NCBI GenBank assembly: GCA_963830565.1
Contig: CAWHMO010000005.1
Span: 527,160 to 591,159 of the forward strand
DNA from: DATFDN01 sp963830565
GTDB taxonomy: Bacteria; Pseudomonadota; Alphaproteobacteria; Acetobacterales; Acetobacteraceae
Reading direction: 5' to 3'
DNA: 64,000 nt
Shown piece by piece: positions 38,729-49,756 of the stretch. The notes under the pieces are model-generated. The model was not told the origin of the DNA. It made no database searches and saw only the letters and a list, made by a program, of their open reading frames with translations. The translations under genes were made by a program, and so were the position numbers. Numbering within the stretch: position 1 is the first letter of the stretch; the number at the start of each line of letters is the position of its first letter.

Positions 38729-38760
38729 CGCGTTCTCCGTGTTTGTCCTGCTCGTGCGGC

Positions 38761-39840
38761 TCAGGCGTCGCGCTCGAGGCGCCGCGCGATCTCCCAGGCG
38801 CGGTCGGCCATGTCCCGATAGCGATCGCGGTAGGTGAGGGCGCGGGCGTCGGCGGCGTTGCCATCCAGCCCGCGGCGATAGACCCCGGCGAGGATGGAGG
38901 CCAGCCGGAACATGGAGAACACCACGAAAACGCCGATGTCGCGCGGCACCTCCCGCCCGGCGTGGGCGCAATAGCGGGCGACGAATTCCGCCTCGCCCGG
39001 CACGCCCGGCACCTCCGTCCCCAGCACCCCGGCGATGCCCTCCGGCCCCGGCGGGAAGTGGTAGGTGAGGCACGCATAGCCAAGATCGGCCAGAGGGTGA
39101 CCGATGGTGCATAGCTCCCAGTCCAGCACCGCGACGATGCGCGGCTCGGTCGGGATGGAGCACCAAATTGCCCAGGCGATAGTCGCCATGGGCGATGGTG
39201 GCCTCCTCCTCCGCCGGCAGATGCGCGGGCAGCCACGCCCGCAGCCGCTCCATCGCCGGCATCTCCTCCACCTTGGAGGCGTCCCACTGCTTCGACCAGC
39301 GCTCCACCTGCCGCGCCAGGTAGCGCTCCGGCTTGCCGAAATCACCAAGACCCGCGGCGCGCCAGTCGAAGCGGTGCAGGGCGGCGAGAACCCGGGCCAT
39401 GTCCTCATAGACGGCGGCGCGCTCCGCCGGCGCGGCTTCCAGCATCACCCGGTCCGGGAAGACGCGGCCGGGCACGTGGTCCATGACGAAGAACGGCGTG
39501 CCGATGATCGCCGCGTCTTCGCAGAGCAGCCGGGTGCGCGGCACCGGCACTTCGCAGCCTTCCAGCGCGCGCATGATGCGGTATCCCGCTCCACCGCATG
39601 CGCGGACGGCAGCAGCTTGCCAGGCGGTTTCTTGCGCAGCACGTAGTCGCCGGCCGAGGTCGCCAGGTGGAAGGTGGGGTTGGACTGTCCGCCCTGGAAC
39701 TGGCGCACCTGTACCGGGCCGTCGAAGCCCGGCAGGTGGTCGCGCAGGTAGCGCGCCAGCGCGGCCTCGTCGAAGCGGTGCCGCTCCAGCACCGGCACCA
39801 GTTCCGGCATGCCTGCCTGTTGCGCGGGCAGGGGGGGCAT
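38761..39840 (-). CDS. APH-type phosphotransferase, ACAD10/11-like (two frameshifts)
   Basis: Aminoglycoside-phosphotransferase-fold kinase of the group linked to acyl-CoA dehydrogenases. Pieces in order: RQFQGGQSNPTFHL and YVLRKKPPGKLLPSAHAVER; after a break at ~39584 (one base seems missing), YRIMRALEGCEVPVPRTRLL, FFVMDHVPGRVFPD and ATIAHGDYRLGNLVLHP (catalytic HGDxxxxN). After a second break at ~39153 (one extra G), EPRIVAVLDWELCTIGHPLA (DWE metal site) and the end MADRAWEIARRLERDA. Intact length is about 360 aa. In mitochondrial ACAD10/11 this fold helps phosphorylate 4-hydroxyacyl-CoAs; the gene sits 6 bp from the ACAD gene, matching that role. Confidence 0.83.
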
Positions 39841-39846
39841 GACGCG

Positions 39847-41080
39847 TCAGCTCCCCACGTCGTTACGCGGCGGCCTGTGCTGCCTCAGTTCCAGCCGGGC
39901 GAGCTGGTCGCGATGCACCTCGTCCGGCCCATCGACGATCCGCAAGGTGCGGGCGATCTTGTACATCTGTGCTAGACCGAAATCCTCGGTCACGCCGGCG
40001 CCGCCATGCGCCTGGATGGCCATGTCCACGACCTGGCAGGCCATGTTCGCCGCCGCCACCTTGATCTCGGCGATCTCCTTGCGCGCCAGCCTTGTTGCCT
40101 ACCGTGTCCATACGCCAGGCGGCATGCAGGGTCAGCAGCCGGCACTGGTCGATCATGATGCGGGCATTGGCGATCCGCTCGCGCGTCACGCCCTGATCGG
40201 CCAGCGGCTTGCCGAAGGGCCGTCGCTCCAGCGCGCGCTGGCACATCATCTCCAGCGCCCGCTCCGCCAAACCGATGGCGCGCATGCAGTGGTGGATGCG
40301 TCCCGGGCCGAGCCGCCCCTGCGCGATCTCGAAGCCGCGGCCCTCGCCGAGCAGGATGTTCTCCAGCGGCACGCGGACGTTCTCGAACGCAAGCTCGCCA
40401 TGGCCATGCGGCGCGTCGTCGAAGCCGAAGACCGGCAGCATGCGCTTGATGGTCAGGCCCGGCGTGTCGCGCGGCACCAGGATCATCGATTGCTGGCGAT
40501 GCTTGTCCGGGTTGGCCGGGTCGGTCTTGCCCATGACGATGAAGATGGCGCAGCGCGGGTCGCCGGCGCCCGAGGACCACCACTTGCGGCCGTTGATGAC
40601 GTAGTGCCCGCCGTCGCGCTCGATCCGCGTCTGGATGTTGGTGGCATCCGAGGAGGCAACGTCCGGCTCGGTCATCCCGAAGCAGGAGCGGATCTCGCCT
40701 TCCAGCAGCGGCGTCAGCCAGCGCTCCTTCTGCGCCGGCGTGCCGTAGCGCTCGATCGTCTCCATGTTGCCCGTGTCGGGAGCCGAGCAGTTGAAGACCT
40801 CGGAGGACCAGGCGACGCGGCCCATGATCTCGGACAGCGGGGCGTATTCCAGGTTGGTCAGCCCGGCGCCGTATTCCGACTCCGGCAGGAACAGGTTCCA
40901 CAGCCCGGCTTCGCGCGCCTTCGGCTTCAGCGCCTCGACGATCGGCACCGGCTGCCAGCGATCGGGCGCTGTGGCGTGCTGGCGGTGGTAGGTGGCTTCG
41001 TTCGGGTAGATGTGCTCGTCCATGAAGGACTGAAGCCGCCCTCGCAGCTCCTCGACTCTGGTGGAATAAGCGAAATCCAT
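39847..41080 (-). CDS. acyl-CoA dehydrogenase (ACAD10/11-like, frameshifted)
   Basis: FAD-dependent acyl-CoA dehydrogenase, about 411 aa. It has SFMDEHIYPNEATYHRQHAT, EYGAGLTNLEYAPLSEIMGR, the FAD/substrate motif CFGMTEPDVASSDATNIQT, VINGRKWWSSGAGDPRC and RPFGKPLADQGVTRERIANA. The frame breaks near 40087: NKA continues in the next frame as ARKEIAEIKVAAANMACQVV and QAHGGAGVTEDFGLAQMYKI to the stop at 39847. One extra base in a CC/GG run accounts for it. With the neighbouring APH-like kinase it forms a split ACAD10/11 pair for catabolism of 4-hydroxy or unusual fatty acids. Confidence 0.87.
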
Positions 41081-41222
41081 GGCGTCCTCTCCCCTGCGTC
41101 GCGCCCTGCCGCCGGAGCGTGGCTCAGGGGTCGCCGTCGGGCAAGACCACCGGCACGCGGCCTTGCCGCGCGGCCCCATCCCCGCCAGTCTCGCGCCGGC
41201 CACGCTCGCGGAGGATAGCCCT

Positions 41223-42218
41223 ATGAAGGCCGTATTGTGCCGCGCCTTCGGACCGCCCTCGGCCCTGACGGTGGAGGAGGTGCCGGAGCCGCAGCCGGGC
41301 CCGGACCAGGTGCTGATCCGGGTCGAGGCCGCTTCCGTGAATTTCGCCGACACGCTGGTGATCGAGGGCAAGTACCAGCAGCGCCCGCCGTTTCCCTTCT
41401 CGCCGGGCGGCGAGGTGGCGGGCGTGGCGGCCGGGCTCGGCCCGGGCGTCGAGGGTCCGCCACTCGGCACCCGTGTTCTGGCGATGACCGGTCATGGCGG
41501 CTTCGCGGAAGCGGCGCTGGCCCCGGCCGCCGCCGTGGTGCCGGTGCCGGACGGGGTGGAACCGGTGGTAGCAGCGGCACTCTCCTACGCCTACGGCACC
41601 ACCCTGCACGCGCTGCGCGACCGTGGTCGGCTGCGGCCGGGTGAGACGGTGCTGGTGCTGGGGGCCGCCGGGGGCGTCGGTCTCGCCGCGGTGCAGGTGG
41701 CGAAGCTGCTGGGGGCACGGGTGATCGCCGCTGCCTCGTCGGCCGCGAAGCTGGAGACCTGCCAACAGGCCGGCGCCGACACGCTGCTGGACTACAGCCA
41801 GGAGGGATGGCGGGAGCGGTTGCGGACCCTGGCCAGCGAAGGCGTGAATGTGGTCTATGACCCGGTCGGCGGTCCGTATGCCGAGCCGGCGCTGCGCTCC
41901 CTGGCCTGGGGTGGCCGCTACCTGGTCATCGGCTTCGCCGCCGGCGAGATCCCGCGTATCCCGCTCAACCTGACCCTGCTCAAGGGTTGCGACATCATCG
42001 GCGTGTTCTATGGCGGCTTCGTCGAGCGCGATCCGGCGGGGAACCGGGCATTGATGACGCAACTCCTCGGCTGGGTGCGGGAGGGACGGCTGCGGCCAGA
42101 GATTTCCGCGACCTACCCGTTGGAGCGCGCGGCGGCGGCGATGGAGGCGCTGCGCTCGCGCGCGACCACGGGCAAGATCGTGCTGGTCACGGAACTCATC
42201 GCCGACCGGTTAGGCTAG
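41223..42218 (+). CDS. zinc-less medium-chain dehydrogenase (NADPH:quinone oxidoreductase type)
   Basis: A 331-aa MDR protein. It starts MKAVLCRAFGPPSALTVEEV, then VLIRVEAASVNFADTLVIEG, PFPFSPGGEVAGVAAGLGPG and the cofactor loop VLVLGAAGGVGLAAVQVAKL, with NVVYDPVGGPYAEPALRSL. The structural and catalytic zinc cysteines are absent, as in quinone reductases. ATG 41223 gives the canonical N-terminus. It is divergent from the ACAD gene (142-bp gap), and its last 4 bp overlap the convergent nagA stop. Probably reduces quinones or enoyl substrates; NADPH is assumed from the family. Confidence 0.9.
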   Translation: MKAVLCRAFGPPSALTVEEVPEPQPGPDQVLIRVEAASVNFADTLVIEGKYQQRPPFPFSPGGEVAGVAAGLGPGVEGPPLGTRVLAMTGHGGFAEAALAPAAAVVPVPDGVEPVVAAALSYAYGTTLHALRDRGRLRPGETVLVLGAAGGVGLAAVQVAKLLGARVIAAASSAAKLETCQQAGADTLLDYSQEGWRERLRTLASEGVNVVYDPVGGPYAEPALRSLAWGGRYLVIGFAAGEIPRIPLNLTLLKGCDIIGVFYGGFVERDPAGNRALMTQLLGWVREGRLRPEISATYPLERAAAAMEALRSRATTGKIVLVTELIADRLG

Positions 42219-43358
42219 AGCCGTTCTCCGGCCACCCACACGCCGACGACGGCGATCGCATCCGTGATCGCCACCGCGTCGGCGATGGCGCCAGGCACCA
42301 GCCGGCCGCGATCGGGCAGGCCCAGGAAGTCGGCGGGCGCAGTGCTGGCCATGCGCAGCGCCTCCGCGAGCGAGGCGCCCATCAGCGCGACGGCGTTGCG
42401 CACCGCGCTCGCCATGTCGAGATGCGCGCCGGCCAGCACCCCGTCCTCGGTGGTCAACCGTCCGTTGGCGACATGGATCGTCCGGCCGTGCAGATTGAAC
42501 CCGGCGGTGTCCGATCCCACCGAGGCCATCGCGTCCGTCACCAGCATCAGCCGCTCCGTGCCCTTGGCGCGCAGCGCGAGGCGGAGATTGGCGGGATGCA
42601 CATGATGCCCGTCGGCGATGATCCCGACGAAGCTGTCGGAGATCAGCGCGGCGCCGACCGGACCGGGGTCGCGGCCGGCGAGGGGCGGCATGGCGTTGAA
42701 CAGGTGCGTAAAGCCGCGCGCCCCGGCCCGCAACGCGCGCGACGCCTCCTCCCACGACGCGGCGCTGTGGCCGATCGCCACCGTCACGCCGGCCTCGGTC
42801 AGGCGCGAAATCGCGGCCGGATCAACGCGCTCGGGGGCGAGCGTCAGCAGCAGCGGACGCGGGGTCTGATCGCAGAGGAAGCGCAGGTCGTGCTCGCCCA
42901 TGGGGCGGATCAGCGCCACCGGATGCACGCCTTTGCGCGCCGGATTGAGGAACGGGCCTTCGAGGTGCAGGCCGAGGATGCCCGGACTCGCCTTCCTCCA
43001 TCGCGGCGCGCACCGAAGCCGCTGCCGCCAGCATCTTCGCTGGCGTGTCGGTGATGAGAGTGGGCAGCAGCGCGGTGGTGCCGAACCGGCGATGCGCGGC
43101 GGCGATGGCGCGCAGCGTCGGCAGGTCCGGCGTGTCGTTGAACAGCACGCCGCCGCCGCCGTTCACCTGCACGTCGATGAACCCGGGCGCCAGGATCAGG
43201 TCCGGGGCGAGGTGTTCCACCGCCATCCCGGCCGGGATGTCCGCGCCGGGGCACACTTCGCGCACGCGCCCGGCCTCGATCAGCAGCGCGGCGTCGGACA
43301 GCATCGCCTGTCCGGTGAACAGGCGGGCGGCGCGGAGTGCGTGCGGCGTGCCGGTCAT
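42215..43358 (-). CDS. nagA: N-acetylglucosamine-6-phosphate deacetylase (frameshifted)
   Basis: Amidohydrolase-superfamily enzyme that deacetylates GlcNAc-6-P during amino-sugar and cell-wall recycling. The first part has APDLILAPGFIDVQVNGGGG and LFNDTPDLPTLRAIAAAHRR. The frame breaks at ~42982: AAMEEGESG continues in the next frame as ILGLHLEGPFLNPARKGVHP, which holds the metal-binding HLEGPF motif, then VAIGHSAASWEEASRALRAG, FTHLFNAMPPLAGRDPG, ADGHHVHP and LVTDAMASVG. One extra base in a CCC run explains it. Intact length is about 380 aa. It overlaps murQ by 4 bp (ATGA), a recycling operon. Confidence 0.88.
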
Positions 43359-44245
43359 CCCATTTCCGCCAGCGCCGGGCGCAGATGGCCCTTGTGGCGC
43401 GCAAGGGTCGCCTCGGCACCGGCACGATCGAGCCCGCGCAGGATCAGCGCGGCCAGCTTCACCTTGCCGTCGGCCGCCGCCAGGGCGGCGCGCACCGCCT
43501 CCGGCTCCGCGCCGGCGAGGCCCGCCAGCATCCGTTCCGCGCGCCGGCGCAGCTTGTCGTTGCGGGCGAGCATGTCGATCATCTGGCCGCGATAGACCCG
43601 TCCCAGGCGCACCATCAGCGCGGTCGAGAACAGGTTCAGCGCCGCCTTCTGGGCGGTGCCCGCCTTCATGCGGGTGGAGCCGGCGACCGCCTCCGCCCCC
43701 GTCTCGGCCAGCACCGGGAACTCCGCCGCTTCCAGCAGCCGGGCGCCACGGCTGTTGGCGACGCCGATGGTGAGCGCGCCGCGCGCCCGTGCCTCGGTCA
43801 CGCAGGCGAGGGTGAACGGCGTCGCGCCGCTCGCGGCGACGCCCACCAGCACGTCGCGCCTGCCGATGCCGTGCGCCGCGATCTCGGCGCGCGCGAGGTC
43901 GTCGCCGTCCTCGGCGTTCTCCACCGCGCGCAGCAGGGCATCCGGGCCGCCCGCCATCAGCAGGACCAGCCGGTCCGGTGGCCAGTCGAAGGTGGGCGCC
44001 AGCTCCGCGCCGTCCTGCACGGCGATCCGCCCCGAGGTTCCGGCGCCCGCATAGGCGAGCCGCCCACCCTCGGCGAGCCGGGAAGCGGCGGCGTCCACCG
44101 CCCGGCCGAGGGCGGGGAGGGCGGGGCCGAGCGCGGCGATGGCGGCCAACTGGCCCTCCCACAGCGCGGCAAGGATAGTGGGGACGTCCCAGGCATCCAG
44201 GTCGGCGAAGCGGTCGTCGGACCGCTCGGTATCGGGCAAGGTCAT
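43355..44245 (-). CDS. murQ: N-acetylmuramic acid 6-phosphate etherase
   Basis: A 296-aa SIS-domain enzyme that splits MurNAc-6-P into GlcNAc-6-P and D-lactate. Key stretches: LPDTERSDDRFADLDAWDV (the short N-terminal region), RLAYAGAGTSGRIAVQDGAE with the catalytic Glu, LVGVAASGATPFTLACVTEA, VAGSTRMKAGTAQKAALNLF and the C-terminal helical domain ending HKGHLRPALAEMG. It is intact. Its product is the substrate of NagA, encoded immediately downstream with a 4-bp overlap, and its own substrate is made by AnmK, encoded divergently 66 bp away. Confidence 0.93.
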   Translation of the reverse strand: MTLPDTERSDDRFADLDAWDVPTILAALWEGQLAAIAALGPALPALGRAVDAAASRLAEGGRLAYAGAGTSGRIAVQDGAELAPTFDWPPDRLVLLMAGGPDALLRAVENAEDGDDLARAEIAAHGIGRRDVLVGVAASGATPFTLACVTEARARGALTIGVANSRGARLLEAAEFPVLAETGAEAVAGSTRMKAGTAQKAALNLFSTALMVRLGRVYRGQMIDMLARNDKLRRRAERMLAGLAGAEPEAVRAALAAADGKVKLAALILRGLDRAGAEATLARHKGHLRPALAEMG

Positions 44246-44311
44246 GGCGGAGTCTTAGGCGATCCGGTCTTAAGGCTGCCATTGTCTTCATCGGGGGGAA
44301 ATGCTGACGTT

Positions 44312-45488
44312 ATGATCGTCCTCGGCCTGATCTCCGGCACCTCCATCGACGCGATCGACGTCGCCGCCGCCGAGCTGAGTTGGCGCGGCAACGACATCGT
44401 GCTGTGCCCGCTCGGCCATCGCGAGCATCCCTGGCCGGCGGAGACCCGCGCCCGCCTGCTCGCGACTCTCCCGCCGGCGCGGACTACGACCGATGAGGTG
44501 TGCCGGCTCGACGTGCTGGTCGGCGAGGCGTTCGCCGCAGCCGCGGTGGCAGCAAACTCCGAGCTCGCTTCCGGCCGCGCGGAGCTGATCGCCTCGCACG
44601 GGCAGACAGTATTCCACTGGGTCGAGGGCGGCCGGACGCGCGGCAGCTTGCAGATCGGCCAGCCGGCCTGTCTGGTGGAGGCGACCGGCCTACCCGTCGT
44701 CTCCGACTTCCGCGCCCGCGACGTGGCCGCCGGCGGGCATGGGGCGCCGCTGGCCAGCACGCTCGACGCGCTGTGGCTCGCCGATCCCTCCGGCGCGCGG
44801 CGGGCGGCGCTCAATCTGGGCGGCATCGCCAACCTCACCGTCGTCGGCAGGCCCGGCGAGCCCGTGCTTGCCTTCAACTCCGGCCCGGCGAGCTGCCTGC
44901 TCGACGCCGCGGCCACGCGCATCAGCGGCGGCGCGCTGGCGTGCGATCTCGACGGCCGCATGGCGCTCGCGGGGCGCGTGCGACACGACCTGATGGCGCG
45001 TCTGCTGGCCGAGCCCTACTACGCACGGAAGGCACCGAAATCCACCGGGCGCGAGCTGTTCCATACCGGCTACGTCCAGGCCGCGACGACCGGGCTGGCG
45101 CCCATCGGCGATGCCGACCTGATGGCGACCTGACGGAGCTGACGGCCGCCACGATTGCCGATGCCTGCCTGGCCGAGGGGGTCACGGAGGTGGTGGCCTC
45201 CGGCGGCGGCATCCGCAATCCGGCGCTGATCGCCGCGCTGCGCCGGCGCCTCGCGCCCGTGACGCTGGCGACCAGCGACGCGCGGGGCCTGCCCTCGGAC
45301 GGCCAAGGAAGCCTATCTGTTCGCGCTGCTCGGGTTCCTGACCTGGCACCAGGTTCCGGGCGTGGTGCCGGGCGCCACCGGCTCGTGTATCCTCGCGCGT
45401 GCTGGGCCGTATTAGTCCCGGCGACGCGCCGCTGCGGCTTCCTGAGGCGGCGCCCGCGCCGCGCCGGCTCCACATCTTGCCGCGCTGA
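44312..45488 (+). CDS. anmK: anhydro-N-acetylmuramic acid kinase (three frameshifts)
   Basis: Kinase that phosphorylates and hydrates anhMurNAc from peptidoglycan turnover. It begins MIVLGLISGTSIDAIDVAAA (phosphate-binding GTS loop), then IASHGQTVFHW, GSLQIGQPACLVEATGLPVV and NLGGIANLTVVGRPGEPVLA. The first frame stops at 45131. A missing base near 45129 leads to DLTELTAATIADACLAEGVT and EVVASGGGIRNPALIAAL; an extra base at ~45301 leads to AKEAYLFALLGFLTWHQVPG; an extra base near 45393 leads to RVLGRISPGDAPLRLP and a stop at 45488. Intact length is about 390 aa. The last 224 bp have a diverged second copy at 47052-47269. Confidence 0.85.
45265..45488 (+). repeat. anmK 3'-end direct repeat, left copy
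   Basis: The coding 3' end of anmK from LATSDARG to the stop. It matches 47052-47269 in the same orientation. By eye, 54 of the last 61 residues are identical after repairing the two indels in this copy. The copies are diverged at many third positions, so this is not a fresh duplication. Confidence 0.8.
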
Positions 45489-47051
45489 TCCTGTGCGGAA
45501 AGCCGGCATGCAGCTTAGGCGTAGATCAGGGGCGCCGACTGATATCCCTGTTGAGCAACTCCCCGTTCCTACAGGCATGTCTTGAAGGAGCGGCCAAGGG
45601 AGTGCCAGAATCAGCCATGACTTCTCGCCGCGCTTCGCCCCGTGCCGCGCCCCGGCCAAAGCCAGACCAGAGCGGCGTGGGAACGGAGAGTGCTGCCGGC
45701 ACCGGTCTGATGCGTGCAAAGGAGCTGCTAGAAAAGCATCCGATCGTTAGCTTGATTGCGGCCCTCGTCTCTGTGTGCGGCGTTACCGCTAGGACCGTAT
45801 CCTGGATCGACGCAAATCTCAACGAAGCAAGGATAGACGAACAGAAAGCACGGTATGAAGAAAGAATATCAGAAATTAAGCAACAGAATTTTAAGCTGGA
45901 ACGCACATTAGACAACGAGCACTCACAAATCTTTTTTACCATAAACCACGAGACAAATTTACTGGATCGAAGAACACTTATATTACCGGAAGAGCAGCTA
46001 CCTCAGGGCTACAAAATTTGGTCTGATGGTATTGCGGTTCCCTCAATGAAGGAACAAAGCTCCTGGCAATGGCTCGAAGGCACGGAACACATGATCGGAC
46101 GTGCTCCAGAGAACAGCCCACGCCTCGATCAGTTATTCCCTAAGCCTGTGGATTTGTCTCTAGTACCGAGGCTCTGAAGCTCGCCGGCTCAATCAGAGTT
46201 CACTCCTTTGTTGATCCGAGACCAGTTTCGCTAACCATAAACGGCAAACCACTATCAGTGACGCCTCAGTGCACATTTGAGCTGCTCCGCTGGGACGACT
46301 ATGACAATCTATTGTCTATTTCGGCGGCCGCCCAGCGGAAGTCCATGCTCACATTCGCGAAAGAAGATCTTGATCGCACTGGCAGTATCCAAAAAATTAC
46401 CTCTATCGGCTGGGCACTGTACTTTCGCCAGCAAGCTACTTCCACTAGACAAGCCCCTCGATAGCGAGGCTGTTGAAGTGTTTGACCAATTCGATCCTGC
46501 TGTAATTGCTTCTATCATAGCTAACGCAGGTTCAATCTATTTGGATAAAGTGGTGTCTGCGTATACCAGTAGATTTCCTGGCAAGAAAGGTATTGCATTT
46601 AAAGTTGCGCTCGAAAAAGTGCAGGAGACGCACCCTACCAGGATAGACGAAGCCGGCATAAGTAAGGCGTCTTTGACACTTCATGTCACGGAAGATCAAG
46701 CATATTTTCAGATTTTTGCTACCACGCTTAGTGGGTTTTTTACATTGCCAGGCAATTACTCACCGCCACCAATAAATCCACGCTTTGATGAACTTGGATT
46801 TGGACCAGATTATTTTGTCATACGGGGTTACCTTCCTATCCCGCAGGTGGATGGGACTGACCTGAAAATCTTCTTTTTAAACATCGGCATTCGCTCAAAC
46901 CGGGGCGTCTATCTAATCAAGTATCTGATTCCGGGATCGGGTAATCTGAAGGACATTCGGAACGCTCAATGGTTAGTTCATAGTTTCCATATTATCCAAT
47001 AATCCGGAACCACGGAACGAGCTACCCGAGCGCACGTAGTTATCCGCCGCC
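45489..47051. other. 1.56-kb AT-richer insert between two anmK 3' ends
   Basis: The block between the two anmK 3' copies is visibly poorer in G and C than the flanks, especially 45830-47000, and uses codons such as ATA, TTA and AAA that are rare elsewhere in the window. It carries one orphan gene and no visible integrase, transposase or terminal inverted repeat. The direct repeats of a gene end resemble integration or allelic recombination at a gene 3' end. Origin by horizontal transfer is inference. Confidence 0.6.
45617..47002 (+). CDS. orphan membrane-anchored protein (frameshifted)
   Basis: About 460 aa, no family recognised. The N-terminal ~30 residues are Arg/Pro/Ala-rich. One TM follows (HPIVSLIAALVSVCGVTART), then a coiled coil (LNEARIDEQKARYEERISEI; KQQNFKLERTLDNEHS). 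The rest looks globular and beta-rich: IWSDGIAVPSMKEQSSWQWL, VSLTINGKPLSVTPQCTFEL, FDQFDPAVIASIIANAG, FVIRGYLPIPQVDGTDLKIF and the end NAQWLVHSFHIIQ. The frame breaks near 46160 (LSLVP to STEALKLAGS, one base missing) and between 46390 and 46432 (one extra base). The start is ATG 45617, or TTG 45551. Composition differs sharply from its neighbours, suggesting transfer. Confidence 0.6.
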
Positions 47052-47269
47052 CTAGCCATCAGCGACGCGCGCGCCTGCCGCGGAGCAAGGAAGCCTACCT
47101 GTTCGCGCTGCTCGGATTCCTGACTTGGCACCAAATTCCGGGCGTAGTGCCCGGTGCCACCGGATCGCGCATCCCGCGGGTGCTCGGCCGCATCAGCCCC
47201 GGCGATGCGCCCCTGCGCCTTCCCGATGCGGCGCGGGCGCCGCGCCGGCTTCTCATCGCGCCTCGCTGA
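47052..47269 (+). pseudogene. anmK 3'-end remnant (right copy)
   Basis: An anmK C-terminus without a 5' part. It reads LAISDARLPRSKEAYLFALL, then GFLTWHQIPGVVPGATGSRI, PRVLGRISPGDAPLRLPDAA and a stop at 47267-47269. Unlike the left copy it has no internal indel. It lies 71 bp upstream of murA. It may be the original chromosomal 3' end displaced by the insert at 45489-47051, while the left copy arrived with the insert; the reverse is also possible. Confidence 0.75.
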
Positions 47270-47340
47270 CGCAACGGAATGTTTGCCCCGACGCGGGCGC
47301 GTGCTCTATGCGCACGCGAGCTTCAACGTAGGGATAAACC

Positions 47341-48603
<1,263 letters not shown>

Positions 48604-48640
48604 GATCGACCCCACTCCTCTCACCTAACGAATGATCGCG

Positions 48641-49693
48641 CTATCTCAACGTCTCCGTTGGCACGAATTCCCGCCACCGCTCCGGCCGCTCCGCCTGATC
48701 CCCATATCCCGCCAGCGCATCCGCCGCCCGTCCCACCAGATCCTCGAACCGCATCCCGCGCGTCGCCAGCAGCATCTCCAGCTCGCGCACGCTGCGCCCC
48801 AGCGCCGCGAATCCCTCGTGCATCACCACCGACAGCATCTCGGTCGCCGCCGCCCCGGCCAACGCCATCCGCGCCACATCCGCGCCGCTTCGCGCGCCGT
48901 TGGTCCCGAGCAGCGGCACCCGCCCCGCCGTCGCCCGCCGGCTGAGTGCGAGGAACCGGCACACGATCGGCAGCGCCCACCCGCCGCCATAGGCGCCCGA
49001 GGTGCCCAGCACCGGGGCCAGCGTGTCGAGGTCGGGCACCATCGCCATGAACCGGCCCATCATCACCACGGCGTCGGCCCCGCCCTGGCCGGCCGCGACG
49101 GCAAGCGCCGGCAGGTTCGCCGAGAGGCCCGTGAGCTTCACCCAGAGCTGCATTCCCGTGCTCGCCGCCCGCACCCGCGCGACCAGGGCGCGCAATCCCT
49201 CCGGGTCGGTCTCCTGCGCGATCGCGCCGGGCGCGGCTTCGGAGGCATGCGGGGCGCCCACGTTCAGTTCGAACACCCGCAGGCCCGCCGCGCGCGCAAG
49301 GCCGGCCAGTTGCTCCGCGCCCTCGGTCCCGCCCAGCACGATGCTCGCCGCCACGAACTGCCCTGCCGCCGCCACCTCCCGGTCGATCGCGGCGATCGCG
49401 GCGAACCACTCCCGCGCCTCGCGCCGCGCCAGGCCGGACCGGCAGAACAGCGCATCGCCCTGGCGCGCTCCCTGGGCCGCCGGCGCGTTTCCGCGCAGGA
49501 ACGCATAATCCGCCCGGTCGAGCTGGCGTGCCGCCGCCGGCTGCTCGTTGACCGACTTCGCGATCACGCCCGCCGCCCCGGCCGCCAACGCGGCGCGGAT
49601 GCCGGCTTCGGTCATCACCGGCTCCCCCGATCCGCAGATCACCGGGTTGGGCAGCGCGAAGCCGCCGATCGACGTGGCAAGACGCGATGACAT
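48641..49693 (-). CDS. dihydroorotate dehydrogenase-like flavoprotein
   Basis: A 350-aa FMN-dependent TIM-barrel of the class 1 DHOD/dihydropyrimidine-dehydrogenase family. It starts LATSIGGFALPNPVICGSGE, then AGAAGVIAKSVNEQPAA, FELNVGAPHASEAAPGA, MQLWVKLTGLSANLPALAVA, GGADAVVMMGRFM and a final MLSVVMHEGFAALGRSVREL. The catalytic-base Cys/Ser loop of true DHODs is not obvious, so activity on dihydroorotate is uncertain. It is divergent from a Tat hydrolase gene (63-bp gap) and 2.6 kb from an OPRT-like gene, which suggests pyrimidine-like chemistry nearby. Confidence 0.78.
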   Translation of the reverse strand: MSSRLATSIGGFALPNPVICGSGEPVMTEAGIRAALAAGAAGVIAKSVNEQPAAARQLDRADYAFLRGNAPAAQGARQGDALFCRSGLARREAREWFAAIAAIDREVAAAGQFVAASIVLGGTEGAEQLAGLARAAGLRVFELNVGAPHASEAAPGAIAQETDPEGLRALVARVRAASTGMQLWVKLTGLSANLPALAVAAGQGGADAVVMMGRFMAMVPDLDTLAPVLGTSGAYGGGWALPIVCRFLALSRRATAGRVPLLGTNGARSGADVARMALAGAAATEMLSVVMHEGFAALGRSVRELEMLLATRGMRFEDLVGRAADALAGYGDQAERPERWREFVPTETLR

Positions 49694-49756
49694 GCGCCGA
49701 TCTTACGGACCCGCCGCGACAATGCGATACTCGGGCGACATGCCAGGAGGAAGCAG

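Noticed and set aside
45489..47051. Insertion sequence
   Set aside because: No transposase and no terminal inverted repeats; the flanking repeats are ~220-bp pieces of a gene rather than short target duplications.
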